Below, in pieces: positions 53,014 through 61,640 of a DNA stretch of 64,000 bases. Location of the stretch: contig NZ_JAJPWV010000001.1 of NCBI RefSeq assembly GCF_021215455.1, positions 62,001-126,000 on the forward strand. Reading direction: 5' to 3'. The position numbers and the translations under genes were made by a program. The notes under the pieces are model-generated. The model was not told the origin of the DNA. It made no database searches and saw only the letters and a list, made by a program, of their open reading frames with translations. How positions within the stretch are numbered: position 1 is the stretch's first letter; every line of letters starts with the position of its first letter. The stretch comes from Mucilaginibacter roseus. Lineage in GTDB: Bacteria; Bacteroidota; Bacteroidia; Sphingobacteriales; Sphingobacteriaceae.

Positions 53014-56000
53014 ATGAAACTATTCTACTATTGCCTCTTGGCCTGCCTGCTGCCCGTTCTTGCCCTAGGCCAGCAGATCAGCGGAACGGTCCTGGACGAG
53101 CAGCGGCAGGCGCTGCCCGCGATCACGGTCAGCATCAAAGGCACCGGCATCGTCCGTATCACCGATGAAAAAGGACATTTTACCATTCCGGCACCAGCCG
53201 GTCCGGTGACCCTTCGCTTTACCGGCGTTGGTTTTGAAATTAAAGAGCTGCCCTGGACCGGCGAAAAAGAACTGACGGTCAGCCTCCGGCCCAGCCGCAG
53301 TTCCCTGGACGAGGTCCAGGTGATCGCCTACGGTACCAACACCCAGCGTTATAACACGGGCTCCGTGACCAGGGTAACTGCGGCCGATATTGCACGCCAG
53401 CCGGTAAGCAACCCGCTCAGCGCCCTGCAGGGGCGGGTCCCCGGCCTGGTGGTCACCTCCAGCAGCGGGCTGCCGGGCGCTTCGGTCAACCTGCAGATCA
53501 GGGGCCAGAACACCCTGCGTCCCACGATAGCGAACATACAAGCCCCCCGCGATAACCCTTTGTTCATCGTTGACGGCGTTCCGTTCGCCACGGGCAACGG
53601 CAACATCAACCAATATGCCTCCGCACAGTCGCCGGGCCAGTCCGCCATGTATAACAACAGCTATGGGGGGATCAGTCCCTTCAGCAGTATCGATCCCCAG
53701 GATATCGAAAGCATCGAAGTGCTCCGCGATGCGGATGCCACGGCTATTTACGGCTCACGCGGCGGTAACGGGGTGATCCTGATCACGACCAAAAAAGGCA
53801 AGGCCGGGATCACGAAGATCGACCTGAACCTGAACAGCGGCCTGAGCTTCACCGGCAGGACCATGCAAATGATGAACACCACCGAGTACCTGGCCATGCG
53901 CCGGGAGGCGATGGCCAATGACGGCGTTGAACCCAACCTGATCCGCAATGACGAGGGTTATGCCCCGGACCTGCTCCTGTTCGACCAGCACAAAAGCACC
54001 GACTGGCGGAAATACTTCACGGGAAATCAGGCGGCTATGACCAACGCCAACCTGTCCATTTCCGGGGGCAATGCCCAGACCACTTTCCACCTGAGCGGGG
54101 GCTATAACCGGGAAAGTTATATTTTCCCGGGTGACTTCGCCGGAAAGCGCGGTAACATGGCGGTGAACCTGCATCACGGCAGTTCCGGTAACCGGCTGAG
54201 CCTGGACTTTTCAGCGGGTTATTCGGCTTACCGGAATAACAGCAGCGGTGCACGCGAATTGCTGGGCACCTTCGGCCTCGATCCCAATTATCCCGACCTG
54301 CTGGATGGTAACGGTAACCTGGTCTGGAACTATAAGGGCCAGCAACTGTCCAACTACCCCTCGGGCAACAATGTACTGGCTTACCTCAGACAACCTTACC
54401 GCGTATCGAATAACCTGCTGACCAGCAACCTGCTGGCCGCTTACAAGATCGCCAGGGGACTGACTTTCCGGACCAGTTTTGGTTACACCACTTTTAACGG
54501 CGGTGAATACCGGGGAACGCCCAAAAGCACGCTGAGCCCGTATAATAATCCACAGGCCACCGCCAGTTTCGGCACCAACAATTACCGCACCTGGATCATA
54601 GAACCCCAACTGGAATACCGTGGCTATACCGGTAAGCATACTTACAGCGCACTGATCGGCGGCACTTTCCAGCAGAACAACAATGAGCGGACGGATGCCA
54701 CGGGCACCGGCTACCTGAGCGATGAACTCATCGGATCCATCGCCGGCGCGCCTAACCGGACCATTACCGATGCCTACAGCGGGTATAAGTACCAGGCCAT
54801 TTTCGGGCGGCTGACCTACCGCTACGACGAACGGTACCTGCTGAACGTCAGTGTCCGCAGGGACGGTTCCAGCCGGTTCGGGCCAGACCGCAGGTTCGGC
54901 AATTTCGGGGCTATCGGCGCAGGCTGGCTGTTTGCCGAAGAAAGCTTTCTGAAAGACCATCTGCCCTGGCTCAGCTATGGCAAACTGCGGGGCAGTTACG
55001 GCATCACGGGCAGTGACCAGATCGGCGATTACGGTTACCTGTCGCGCTGGGCGACCGGGAGTTATTTTTATGACGGCGCACTGGGGTATCTGCCACGGAA
55101 CCTGTTCAACAACCGGTTCGGCTGGGCGACGACCAAAAAACTGGAAGCCGGGCTGGAACTGGGCTTTTTCAAAGACCGCATCCTCACCAATGTGACCTGG
55201 TACCGCAACCGTACAGGCAATCAACTGGTCAGCTACCGGCTCCCTTCCCAAAGCGGCTTTACCACGGTGACCGAGAACCTCGATGCGCTGGTCCAGAATT
55301 CCGGCTGGGAATTCACCCTGCAGGGTTCCCCGGTCAAGAAGGAAACCTTCACCTGGACGGCCTCGATGAACCTGACCATCCCCCGGAACAAACTGGTCGC
55401 CTTTCCGGGACTGGCCGCCTCCAGTTACAACAACCAGTATTTCATCGGGCAGCCGCTTAACGTGGTCAGGGGTTACCGGTATGCCGGTGTGAACCCGGAG
55501 ACCGGGCTGTTCGAGTTCTTTGGTGCTGACGGTACACGTACGAGTACCCCGGTCTCGCCCTCGGGCGGCAGCCTGAACGACCAGGCCGTCACCGGCCATA
55601 CCGATCCGAAATGGTACGGCGGCCTGCAGAACAGTTTCCGCTACCGCAGTTTGCAACTGGACGTGTTCGTGGAATTCCGGAAGCAATGGGGAACGAGCTA
55701 CCTGAAACAGATCTACAGCAACCTGCCGGGCTTTGAGCAGAACCTGCCCGTGGCCTTCAACCAAAGGTGGCAAAAACCGGGCGACCAGGCACCGTTCCAG
55801 CGCCTGTCGGTACAATACGGCGAGGCCTATGATGCCGGTTCCGCTTTTTTCGAGTCCAGCGGGGTTTATGGCGATGCCTCGTATGCGCGTCTGAAGAACG
55901 TCGCCTTATCCTGGCAACTGCCGGCGAAATTCCTGAACCGTCTTCACCTGCAGCATGTCCGCGTCTACGCCAATGCACAGAACCTGCTGACCATCACCGA

Positions 56001-56088
56001 TTATGCCGGCAATGACCCGGAAACCCAGAATTTTTACGGGGTGCCGCCGCTGAAAACGGTGGTACTCGGCCTGCAACTAACCCTTTAA
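53014..56088 (+). CDS. SusC/RagA-family TonB-dependent outer membrane receptor
   Basis: A 1024-aa receptor. The signal peptide is residues 1-19 (LLACLLPVLALGQ). A carboxypeptidase-regulatory-like domain comes first (ISGTVLDEQRQALPAITVSI), then the plug with LDEVQVIAYGTN, GRVPGLVVTSSSGLPG and ATAIYGSRGGNGVILITTKK, and a 22-strand barrel ending LGLQLTL. It imports a ligand bound by SusD using TonB energy. There is no N-terminal STN domain, so no FecR-type signalling is expected, and no FecI/FecR genes are adjacent. The ligand is unknown. GC content is high compared with the defence island. Confidence 0.93.
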   Translation: MKLFYYCLLACLLPVLALGQQISGTVLDEQRQALPAITVSIKGTGIVRITDEKGHFTIPAPAGPVTLRFTGVGFEIKELPWTGEKELTVSLRPSRSSLDEVQVIAYGTNTQRYNTGSVTRVTAADIARQPVSNPLSALQGRVPGLVVTSSSGLPGASVNLQIRGQNTLRPTIANIQAPRDNPLFIVDGVPFATGNGNINQYASAQSPGQSAMYNNSYGGISPFSSIDPQDIESIEVLRDADATAIYGSRGGNGVILITTKKGKAGITKIDLNLNSGLSFTGRTMQMMNTTEYLAMRREAMANDGVEPNLIRNDEGYAPDLLLFDQHKSTDWRKYFTGNQAAMTNANLSISGGNAQTTFHLSGGYNRESYIFPGDFAGKRGNMAVNLHHGSSGNRLSLDFSAGYSAYRNNSSGARELLGTFGLDPNYPDLLDGNGNLVWNYKGQQLSNYPSGNNVLAYLRQPYRVSNNLLTSNLLAAYKIARGLTFRTSFGYTTFNGGEYRGTPKSTLSPYNNPQATASFGTNNYRTWIIEPQLEYRGYTGKHTYSALIGGTFQQNNNERTDATGTGYLSDELIGSIAGAPNRTITDAYSGYKYQAIFGRLTYRYDERYLLNVSVRRDGSSRFGPDRRFGNFGAIGAGWLFAEESFLKDHLPWLSYGKLRGSYGITGSDQIGDYGYLSRWATGSYFYDGALGYLPRNLFNNRFGWATTKKLEAGLELGFFKDRILTNVTWYRNRTGNQLVSYRLPSQSGFTTVTENLDALVQNSGWEFTLQGSPVKKETFTWTASMNLTIPRNKLVAFPGLAASSYNNQYFIGQPLNVVRGYRYAGVNPETGLFEFFGADGTRTSTPVSPSGGSLNDQAVTGHTDPKWYGGLQNSFRYRSLQLDVFVEFRKQWGTSYLKQIYSNLPGFEQNLPVAFNQRWQKPGDQAPFQRLSVQYGEAYDAGSAFFESSGVYGDASYARLKNVALSWQLPAKFLNRLHLQHVRVYANAQNLLTITDYAGNDPETQNFYGVPPLKTVVLGLQLTL

Positions 56089-56101
56089 ACCTGCTACCGA
56101 T

Positions 56102-57454
56102 ATGAAACAACTAATTTTCCGCTATACCATTTTCCTGCTGATCCTGTGCAGCAGCGCGCTGACCTCCTGTAACAAATTTGTGGACGCGGGTTCACCCAAA
56201 AATGAACTGACCACGGACAAAGTGTTCGCGGACAGTACCGGTGCGGCAGCGGCGGTAACCGGCATTTACATTTCGCTTCAGGGCAATTCCACGGGGATCA
56301 CCGTTCCCGGCGGGCTTTCCGCTGACGAGATCTCTACGACAAGGCAGGGAGCCGAAACAGAATTTTTCGCCGGTAATGTCAAACCCGCCAATACCCTTAA
56401 TGCAGCGTTATGGGCGGTCATCTATCAGCAATTGTACCAGACGAATGCCTGTATCGAGGGCATCATCGCATCACCAGGCCTCAGCGCGGTACAACAAGAA
56501 CGCTTGTCCGCGGAGGCCCGCTTTGTGCGTGCCTGTTTACTCTTTAACCTGGTCAACTTATACGGTCCGGTACCCCTGGTCACGATGACCGACTACCGCA
56601 TCAGCCGTTCATTGCCGCGTGCGGCGGTCAGCGAGGTCTATGGCCTGATCCTGGACGACCTGACGTATGCGCAGTCCCGGCTCAGTCCCCACAGCCCGGA
56701 CACCCGGCGGGCAAATTATTATGCCGCAACGGCGCTACTGGCCAGGGTCTACCTGTACAACAAGCAATATGCAGCAGCCGCCGCCGAAGCCAGCAAGGTC
56801 ATCGGTTCCGGCTCCTTCAGGCTGATGGATGAACCTGACCAGGTATTCCTGGCTACGAGCAGGGAATCGATCTGGCGCCTGGTGCCGGTCGTTAACGGCC
56901 GGGAGACCTGGGAAGCCTCACTGTTCGTCCCGTCCTCATCCGGTGCCGTTCCGCCATTCGTCCTGAGCGACAAACTGCTGGCAGATCTTGCCCCAACTGA
57001 TAAACGCAGGCTGCAATGGACCGCTACCAATACCGTTAGCGGACGGGCATATCCCTACCCGTATAAGTATAAAAAGGTGTTCAGCAGTGGCGCGCCGTCA
57101 GAAAACTATGTGGTATTAAGGCTGGCCGAACAATACCTGATCCGCGCGGAAGCACGGGCCAACACCGGCGATATGGCCGGGGCGGTCAGCGATCTGAACA
57201 GCATCCGGAAACGTGCGAACGCGGCGCTGTATAGCGGAACGTCCGCCGGTCTGCCAGAAGCTATTGCGCAGGAAAAACGTAAGGAATTTTTTTGTGAGTC
57301 CGCCCACCGGTGGTTCGACCTGAAGAGGACCGGCCGGGCTGATGCGGTGCTTGGCGTGGTCAAAACAGGCTGGAAACCGACCGCCGCTTTGTTTCCCATA
57401 CCGCAGACTGAACTGGATGTCAATGCGGCCCTGGCGCAGAATCCGGGTTATTGA
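56102..57454 (+). CDS. SusD/RagB-family lipoprotein
   Basis: A 450-aa lipoprotein with lipobox ALTSCNKFVDAGSPKN at about residues 20-35. It has TPR-like helices and family motifs: YQQLYQTNACIEGI, AEARFVRACLLFNLVNLYG, VSEVYGLILDDLTYAQ and the C-terminal KEFFCESAHRWFDLKRTG. It binds the substrate at the cell surface as the lid of the SusC channel encoded 13 bp upstream. No glycoside hydrolase or protease gene is present to reveal the substrate, in contrast with polysaccharide loci. Confidence 0.92.
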   Translation: MKQLIFRYTIFLLILCSSALTSCNKFVDAGSPKNELTTDKVFADSTGAAAAVTGIYISLQGNSTGITVPGGLSADEISTTRQGAETEFFAGNVKPANTLNAALWAVIYQQLYQTNACIEGIIASPGLSAVQQERLSAEARFVRACLLFNLVNLYGPVPLVTMTDYRISRSLPRAAVSEVYGLILDDLTYAQSRLSPHSPDTRRANYYAATALLARVYLYNKQYAAAAAEASKVIGSGSFRLMDEPDQVFLATSRESIWRLVPVVNGRETWEASLFVPSSSGAVPPFVLSDKLLADLAPTDKRRLQWTATNTVSGRAYPYPYKYKKVFSSGAPSENYVVLRLAEQYLIRAEARANTGDMAGAVSDLNSIRKRANAALYSGTSAGLPEAIAQEKRKEFFCESAHRWFDLKRTGRADAVLGVVKTGWKPTAALFPIPQTELDVNAALAQNPGY

Positions 57455-57489
57455 TCCGGGTCAGCCGCAACTGAAAGGCCGTTGACAAG

Positions 57490-57521
57490 AGAGGCTTCAG
57501 GCAGCTACCTGAAGCCTCTTT
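57490..57521. terminator. Terminator after the SusCD operon
   Basis: AGAGGCTTCAGG, loop CAGCTA, CCTGAAGCCTCT followed by TT. A perfect 12-bp stem 35 bp after the susD stop. Confidence 0.85.
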
Positions 57522-57578
57522 GATGATCGCAGGACAGCGGACCTGTATTAACTGCTGCCGTTAACGCATCATGCCAGG

Positions 57579-58025
57579 TCAGTGCATTTCAACGGCCAAC
57601 TGATCGATCAGTTCCCGGTATACGGATGGCTGATCGATGATGCCTTTATCTTCCAGTGATATTACCTTATTCTGGGTGCTGCCGCCCCAACGCAGTGTTT
57701 CCGCATACATGTTCAGGGAGAGCAGCGTTTCGTTACCAGCCTGACGGAATAAAAAACTAATGGTCGTTCGCTCACCCACTTTAGTTGAAAAAACTTTACT
57801 GTTTTTCGCATAAGTTTTCGCCTTGATATAACCGCTTGCCTTATCCACCGCTTCAATGAAATAGGCCTGCTTTTCCAGGAAGTTCAATGTTCTCATAAAG
57901 CAGGTATCGGCATTCCGGGTGAACTTCGTTTGTTTGTAGGCTTTGGCTTGTGCAGCAGCCGGTGACGATGCGGAGACGCACAAACATGCGCTGATCAGCG
58001 TGGCAAGCAGGATCTTGTGGTTCAT
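57579..58025 (-). CDS. Secreted protein of unknown function
   Basis: A 148-aa protein with a signal peptide (residues 1-25, LISACLCVSASSPAAAQA). The mature part has a beta-alpha pattern: FMRTLNFLEKQAYFIEAVDK, SGYIKAKTYAKNSKVF and ERTTISFLFRQAG, reminiscent of small beta-sheet lipoprotein-like folds, but I do not recognise a family. It is the only complete gene between the SusCD terminator and the broken gene at 58154. Confidence 0.65.
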   Translation of the reverse strand: MNHKILLATLISACLCVSASSPAAAQAKAYKQTKFTRNADTCFMRTLNFLEKQAYFIEAVDKASGYIKAKTYAKNSKVFSTKVGERTTISFLFRQAGNETLLSLNMYAETLRWGGSTQNKVISLEDKGIIDQPSVYRELIDQLAVEMH

Positions 58026-58153
58026 CAGATAGATTTATGATTGATAACGGGCAATTCCAGCCAAATGGTATCCTATCCGTCTATTTAGTAAGTTGCGAAA
58101 ACAAATCCGATAGCTGCAGCGCGGTCGCTGTCACCAGGTTACCCATAAAGCGT

Positions 58154-58555
58154 TCATGTGTAGATACGGGGAGGCCGCCGGTTGCCGGAGGCGGAGATGA
58201 ACGGGCCGGCCAATCCATTGGCGACCGATACGCCGCTGTGTCGGCCCGCCAGTTGCGCAGACAGATGCGGGAACTGCTCCCTGAGAATAGCTTCGCGATA
58301 TAAGACGACCACGATCTCGGCCACGTCTTTGGTGCAACGCGTATTTAAACGTTCGGCTAAAAGTAATTGTCCTCCCGTCATCTTCCGGAAGGCTCCGATC
58401 ACCAGTGTGTCGTCAAAGAATTCCCCGGTCTGGAAATCTACAGTGTCCCCGGTGCTGGGCGCCTGTGAAGGATCTTACAAAATGATGTTCGTTTTACCGT
58501 TGTAGGCCGGGTAGAACCATTGCTGGCCGGGTTCGAAGCGAAGGATGGTTTTCAT
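58154..58555 (-). pseudogene. Uncharacterised gene broken by an in-frame TAA
   Basis: From ATG 58555 the frame codes for 26 residues (MKTILRFEPGQQWFYPAYNG onward), meets TAA at 58477-58475, and continues in frame as DPSQAPSTGDTVDFQTGEFF for 106 more codons to 58154. The peptide is uniform on both sides, which argues for one original protein of about 133 aa. The family is unknown. It could be a pseudogene or a base-call error. Confidence 0.5.
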
Positions 58556-58620
58556 ACGCCTTGATCTTCAGAATTTAATACGGTTTATACGAAAAAATAA
58601 AGATAACAGCCCGCAAAAAA

Positions 58621-58641
58621 AGAGAGCTCAGGGAGCTCTCT
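58621..58641. terminator. Terminator of the DUF6520-like gene
   Basis: AGAGAGCTC, loop AGG, GAGCTCTCT with A-runs on one side and T-runs on the other, so it works in both directions. It lies 20 bp after the stop of the minus-strand gene at 58662. Confidence 0.8.
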
Positions 58642-58661
58642 TTTAGTCATCTGTTCGTTGC

Positions 58662-58988
58662 TCAGTTACGCGTTGCGGCGATCGCTTCCGGCACCTGTGG
58701 GCCATCCAGTTGGTTGGAACCGGTCACCTGAGCGGCGGTAAAGCCGGATACGCATTGCCTGTTGGAAAGGTTGTTACATCCGCTGCCGGTCGGTGGCGTT
58801 TCACTTTCCCCAAGATAAGTGGCCCCGGAGGCCGGAACCGATTGATCGGTCGTTCTGTTCGCGGTGATCTGGAACCATTTATAGGTCACCAGCTTAGCAT
58901 TTGATCTGTTCGGCGCGGTGAAAGCGCTTGCACTTAAAGCCATGACAATGGCAGCGATGCCTAAGAAATTTTTACGCATGATGTTCAA
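58662..58988 (-). CDS. Small exported DUF6520-like protein
   Basis: A 108-aa protein (an alternative start 9 bp later gives MRKNFLGIAAIVMALSASAF). The signal peptide is residues 1-24. The short mature part holds two Cys in SGCNNLSNRQCVSGFTAAQV, probably a disulfide. This matches the layout of DUF6520 proteins, small secreted Bacteroidota products often found beside MauE/DoxX-type membrane proteins, as here. The function is unknown. GC-rich spacing and its own terminator suggest a separate transcript with the downstream-oriented MauE gene upstream. Confidence 0.7.
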   Translation of the reverse strand: MNIMRKNFLGIAAIVMALSASAFTAPNRSNAKLVTYKWFQITANRTTDQSVPASGATYLGESETPPTGSGCNNLSNRQCVSGFTAAQVTGSNQLDGPQVPEAIAATRN

Positions 58989-59109
58989 AGCTTTATTAAT
59001 TCAAAAAGCTCAGGAAAAACTTTGGTTAAAAAATTAATTGTGTTACCCATCTGGCGGCGCATAGCCGCGGCCGGTATCCGCACTTTGCTTTTACCGGTAG
59101 ACTGAAGAT

Positions 59110-59538
59110 TTATGAAGCGGCGGTCCTCCTTTCCCTGACCGTGCGTACTATGGCGTAGCTATTTGACAGCAAAAAGAAAAGATTGAACCAGAAATGAAGT
59201 TTCCAGCCCATCCGGCGAAACACCCCGCCGCAGGAACAGGGCACCCGGTCAAAAACATGAACTAATGCCAGCCCGATATACAGGGTAAATGCCAGCAACA
59301 GGACGGCTGATAAGCCAAGGCCTGTCTGCCTGGTGGACGGGATCAGCAGCAACACTGCCACAAATAATTCTGCAAGGGGCAGTATCCAGATCAGTACTTC
59401 TTTGAACCAGGCCGGAAATACCTGTTGACGCATCTGCATCTGGAAGTCGTTGAAGGATAATAACTTGCTGGCTGCTGTGTAGACGTACAGCAGGATGAGC
59501 AGTGCGGCAATGAGGTCGGAGGCGTTGATTCTTTTCAT
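59110..59538 (-). CDS. MauE/DoxX-family redox-associated membrane protein
   Basis: A 142-aa protein with four membrane helices (about residues 7-24, 46-66, 72-93 and 112-130). The motif VPCSCGGVF between helices 3 and 4 is typical of the MauE/DoxX redox branch, where the Cys pair is thought to exchange disulfides with thioredoxin-like partners. It neighbours a Cys-pair-bearing small secreted protein and lies about 6 kb from a TlpA-like gene, so an envelope thiol role is likely. Confidence 0.82.
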   Translation of the reverse strand: MKRINASDLIAALLILLYVYTAASKLLSFNDFQMQMRQQVFPAWFKEVLIWILPLAELFVAVLLLIPSTRQTGLGLSAVLLLAFTLYIGLALVHVFDRVPCSCGGVFRRMGWKLHFWFNLFFLLSNSYAIVRTVRERRTAAS

Positions 59539-59619
59539 GGTGACTCCGGTAAAGTTAGCCTGCCGTTTTCCGACCGGCGGTGATCCCGATCACCAGTTCA
59601 CAGGAACGGCATCACCAGA

Positions 59620-60192
59620 TCAGCCCTCGCGGTCACGCCCGATCAGCCGGCTGAGGTTTTCCCGGGTCATGTGGAGAAAGGATGCGATCAGGCGCAGCGG
59701 CACCTCCCGGAATATCCCGGGATAAGCCTTCCGGTACTGCCGGTAACGCTGATCTGCACTTTGCAGCAACAGGCGGTTCCGGAAAAGCTCGGTACGCCGT
59801 TGTTGCAGGATAAAATACCGGAACAAGGTTTCCGTTTCCGGAAAATCCCGCAAGGTATCCAGATCGGTATAGCGCAGGGAATACAGGTTTACGTTGTGTA
59901 AAGCTTCCAGGTAATGATCGGTGCGCTGCGCCAGGTAGCCCTCCCAAAAGAAGATCAGGTCATTCGCCGTGTAAAACGCCTGGGTGATCTCCCTGCCGCG
60001 TTCATCCGGGTAATAGCTCCGGATGATGCCCGATTCCACCAGCCAGAGGCGGTGCTGGTTATGGCCCGGCGAGGCGATCACCTGGCGGGGATGATAGACC
60101 TCACTGATCAGTAATGTCCGTAACCTGTCGGTCAGACCCGGCGAGAGCGCCGTTATTTTAGCCAGTTCAGCTATGATGTCTTCTACACTCAT
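59620..60192 (-). CDS. Crp/Fnr-family transcriptional regulator
   Basis: A 190-aa protein. An N-terminal cyclic-nucleotide-binding-type barrel (residues about 20-120) lacks the Fnr Cys cluster and the classic cAMP-binding RxS motif. The C-terminal winged helix includes VPLRLIASFLHMTRENLSRL, the recognition helix. This short form is common in Bacteroidota. It is divergent from the PLP enzyme/rteC operon across 185 bp that carry perfect inverted repeats, so it is a candidate regulator of that operon. Confidence 0.85.
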   Translation of the reverse strand: MSVEDIIAELAKITALSPGLTDRLRTLLISEVYHPRQVIASPGHNQHRLWLVESGIIRSYYPDERGREITQAFYTANDLIFFWEGYLAQRTDHYLEALHNVNLYSLRYTDLDTLRDFPETETLFRYFILQQRRTELFRNRLLLQSADQRYRQYRKAYPGIFREVPLRLIASFLHMTRENLSRLIGRDREG

Positions 60193-60265
60193 CTTTTCCT
60201 TTCTATGGCGATCATTCAGGTTAATTCAGAAAAAAACGCAAAGCAACAATTAAAAAACGGCCCGG

Positions 60266-60335
60266 GTGGTGACATGCGCGAAGTGAAATTAATTTTAAAT
60301 AAATGTTAGGTAAAAGTTACCATGTCACCACTTCG
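60266..60335. promoter_or_regulatory. Composite inverted repeat in the crp/PLP divergent promoter
   Basis: GTGGTGACATG (60266-60276) and CATGTCACCAC (60321-60331) are perfect complements separated by 44 bp of AT-rich promoter-like sequence. A second pair, CGAAGTG (60279-60285) and CACTTCG (60329-60335), overlaps it. Two binding sites for a dimeric regulator that loops or flanks the promoter would explain this. Confidence 0.6.
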
Positions 60336-60356
60336 AACATTTTCGAGGAGTAGGTT

Positions 60357-60372
60357 TAGGTTTTAAAACCTA
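60357..60372. promoter_or_regulatory. 16-bp perfect palindrome just before the PLP enzyme start
   Basis: TAGGTTTTAAAACCTA is its own reverse complement and ends 5 bp before the ATG at 60378, covering the ribosome-binding position. It could be an operator or a translation-control hairpin. Confidence 0.6.
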
Positions 60373-60377
60373 TTCCC

Positions 60378-61640
60378 ATGACTAAAATCGACTTCCACAA
60401 AGCCAGTTTCCGCGACTTTGAGAACATTCCCGGCATGGACGCTTTCGCGACCGCTGCCTATTTCCAGGAATACCTGAATTACCTGCGCGAGAACGGCCAC
60501 CTGAACTACCGTATCGAATCCCGGAGTCCCGTCGGCCCCGAAATGGATCTGGTGCTGCCCGGCAGCGCACAGGCGACCCGTTGCGTCTGCCTGGTTTCCA
60601 ATGACTACCTGGGTTTCAGCCAGCACCCGGCGATCAAAGCCGCGGTGATCGCTGCGACGCAGCAGTTCGGCACCGGCTCGGGTGCATCCCCGGCTATCGG
60701 CGGCCACTTTTCCTACCATGCGCAACTCGAAAAAAGGATAGCGGCGTTCTACCGCCAGGAAGACGCCATCCTGTATACGACCGGTTATACGGCCAACAGC
60801 GCCACCTTACAGTGCCTGCTCCATAAAGAAGACCTGGCCATCCTGGATATGGCCGTACATGCCAGCGTTTACGAGGGCGTGTACAATACCACGGTCAAGA
60901 CCTTTTTACACAACGATCTGGACATGCTGGAACAGGTACTGCGGCACGCGCAGGATAAGTACCGCAGCAAAATGGTGATCATCGACGGCGTTTACAGCCA
61001 GGACGGCGATGTGGCACCCGTCCGCATGATCGCTGAACTGGCGCACCGCTACGGCGCTTACCTGGTCGTCGACGATGCACACGGTGTCGGCGTGGTCGGT
61101 GATTCCGGCCGGGGTGTGATCGAATCCGACAACGCCTTCGGCGAGGTGGACCTCATCACCGGCACGTTCAGCAAAGCGCTGGGTAATATCGGCGGCTATG
61201 TTACCGGCAAACCGGAGATCATCAATTACCTGAAGTACCAGTCCAAACAGCACCTGTTCTCGACCACGGCCACACCGGCGATCCTGGGTATCATCCGGGC
61301 CATTGAACTGGTAGATGAAGAGCCGCAATGGCGGACCAAACTCTGGGAAAATATCACTTACCTTAAAAAAGGCCTGAGCGAACTGGGACTGGACATCGGG
61401 ACGACCGCCTCGGCCGTCATTCCCGTTAAGATCGGCGACATTCCAAAAACCCTGGAAGCAGGCAGACTGCTCCTCCGGGCGGGGATCTATGCCAACCCGA
61501 TCATGTACCCGGCGGTCTCTAAAAAGAACGCGCGTATCCGGATGAACGTCATGGCGACCCATACCTTCGCGCACCTGGACCGGGTGCTGAATGCCTTTGA
61601 TGAGATCAATACCCGGCTTTTGATCAGGAAGAACTTATGA
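60378..61640 (+). CDS. PLP-dependent alpha-oxoamine synthase (AONS/KBL/CqsA-like)
   Basis: A 420-aa fold-type I enzyme. Motifs: SNDYLGFSQHP (74-84), FGTGSGASPAIGGHFSYH (97-114), His161 in DMAVHASVYEG that stacks on PLP, VDDAHGVGVVG (231-241), and the Schiff-base Lys266 in TGTFSKALGNIGGY. The family condenses an amino acid with an acyl-CoA and releases CO2: KBL, BioF, serine palmitoyltransferase and the autoinducer synthase CqsA. It is not next to biotin genes. Its stop overlaps the rteC start by 4 bp. A product acting as a signal or lipid is possible; the substrate is unknown. Confidence 0.85.
   Translation: MTKIDFHKASFRDFENIPGMDAFATAAYFQEYLNYLRENGHLNYRIESRSPVGPEMDLVLPGSAQATRCVCLVSNDYLGFSQHPAIKAAVIAATQQFGTGSGASPAIGGHFSYHAQLEKRIAAFYRQEDAILYTTGYTANSATLQCLLHKEDLAILDMAVHASVYEGVYNTTVKTFLHNDLDMLEQVLRHAQDKYRSKMVIIDGVYSQDGDVAPVRMIAELAHRYGAYLVVDDAHGVGVVGDSGRGVIESDNAFGEVDLITGTFSKALGNIGGYVTGKPEIINYLKYQSKQHLFSTTATPAILGIIRAIELVDEEPQWRTKLWENITYLKKGLSELGLDIGTTASAVIPVKIGDIPKTLEAGRLLLRAGIYANPIMYPAVSKKNARIRMNVMATHTFAHLDRVLNAFDEINTRLLIRKNL

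Noticed and set aside
54211-55815. Long 534-aa minus-strand frame opposite susC
   Set aside because: It is a GC-rich antisense shadow of a clear SusC gene; the peptide is rich in Gly, Pro, Val and Arg with no family motif.
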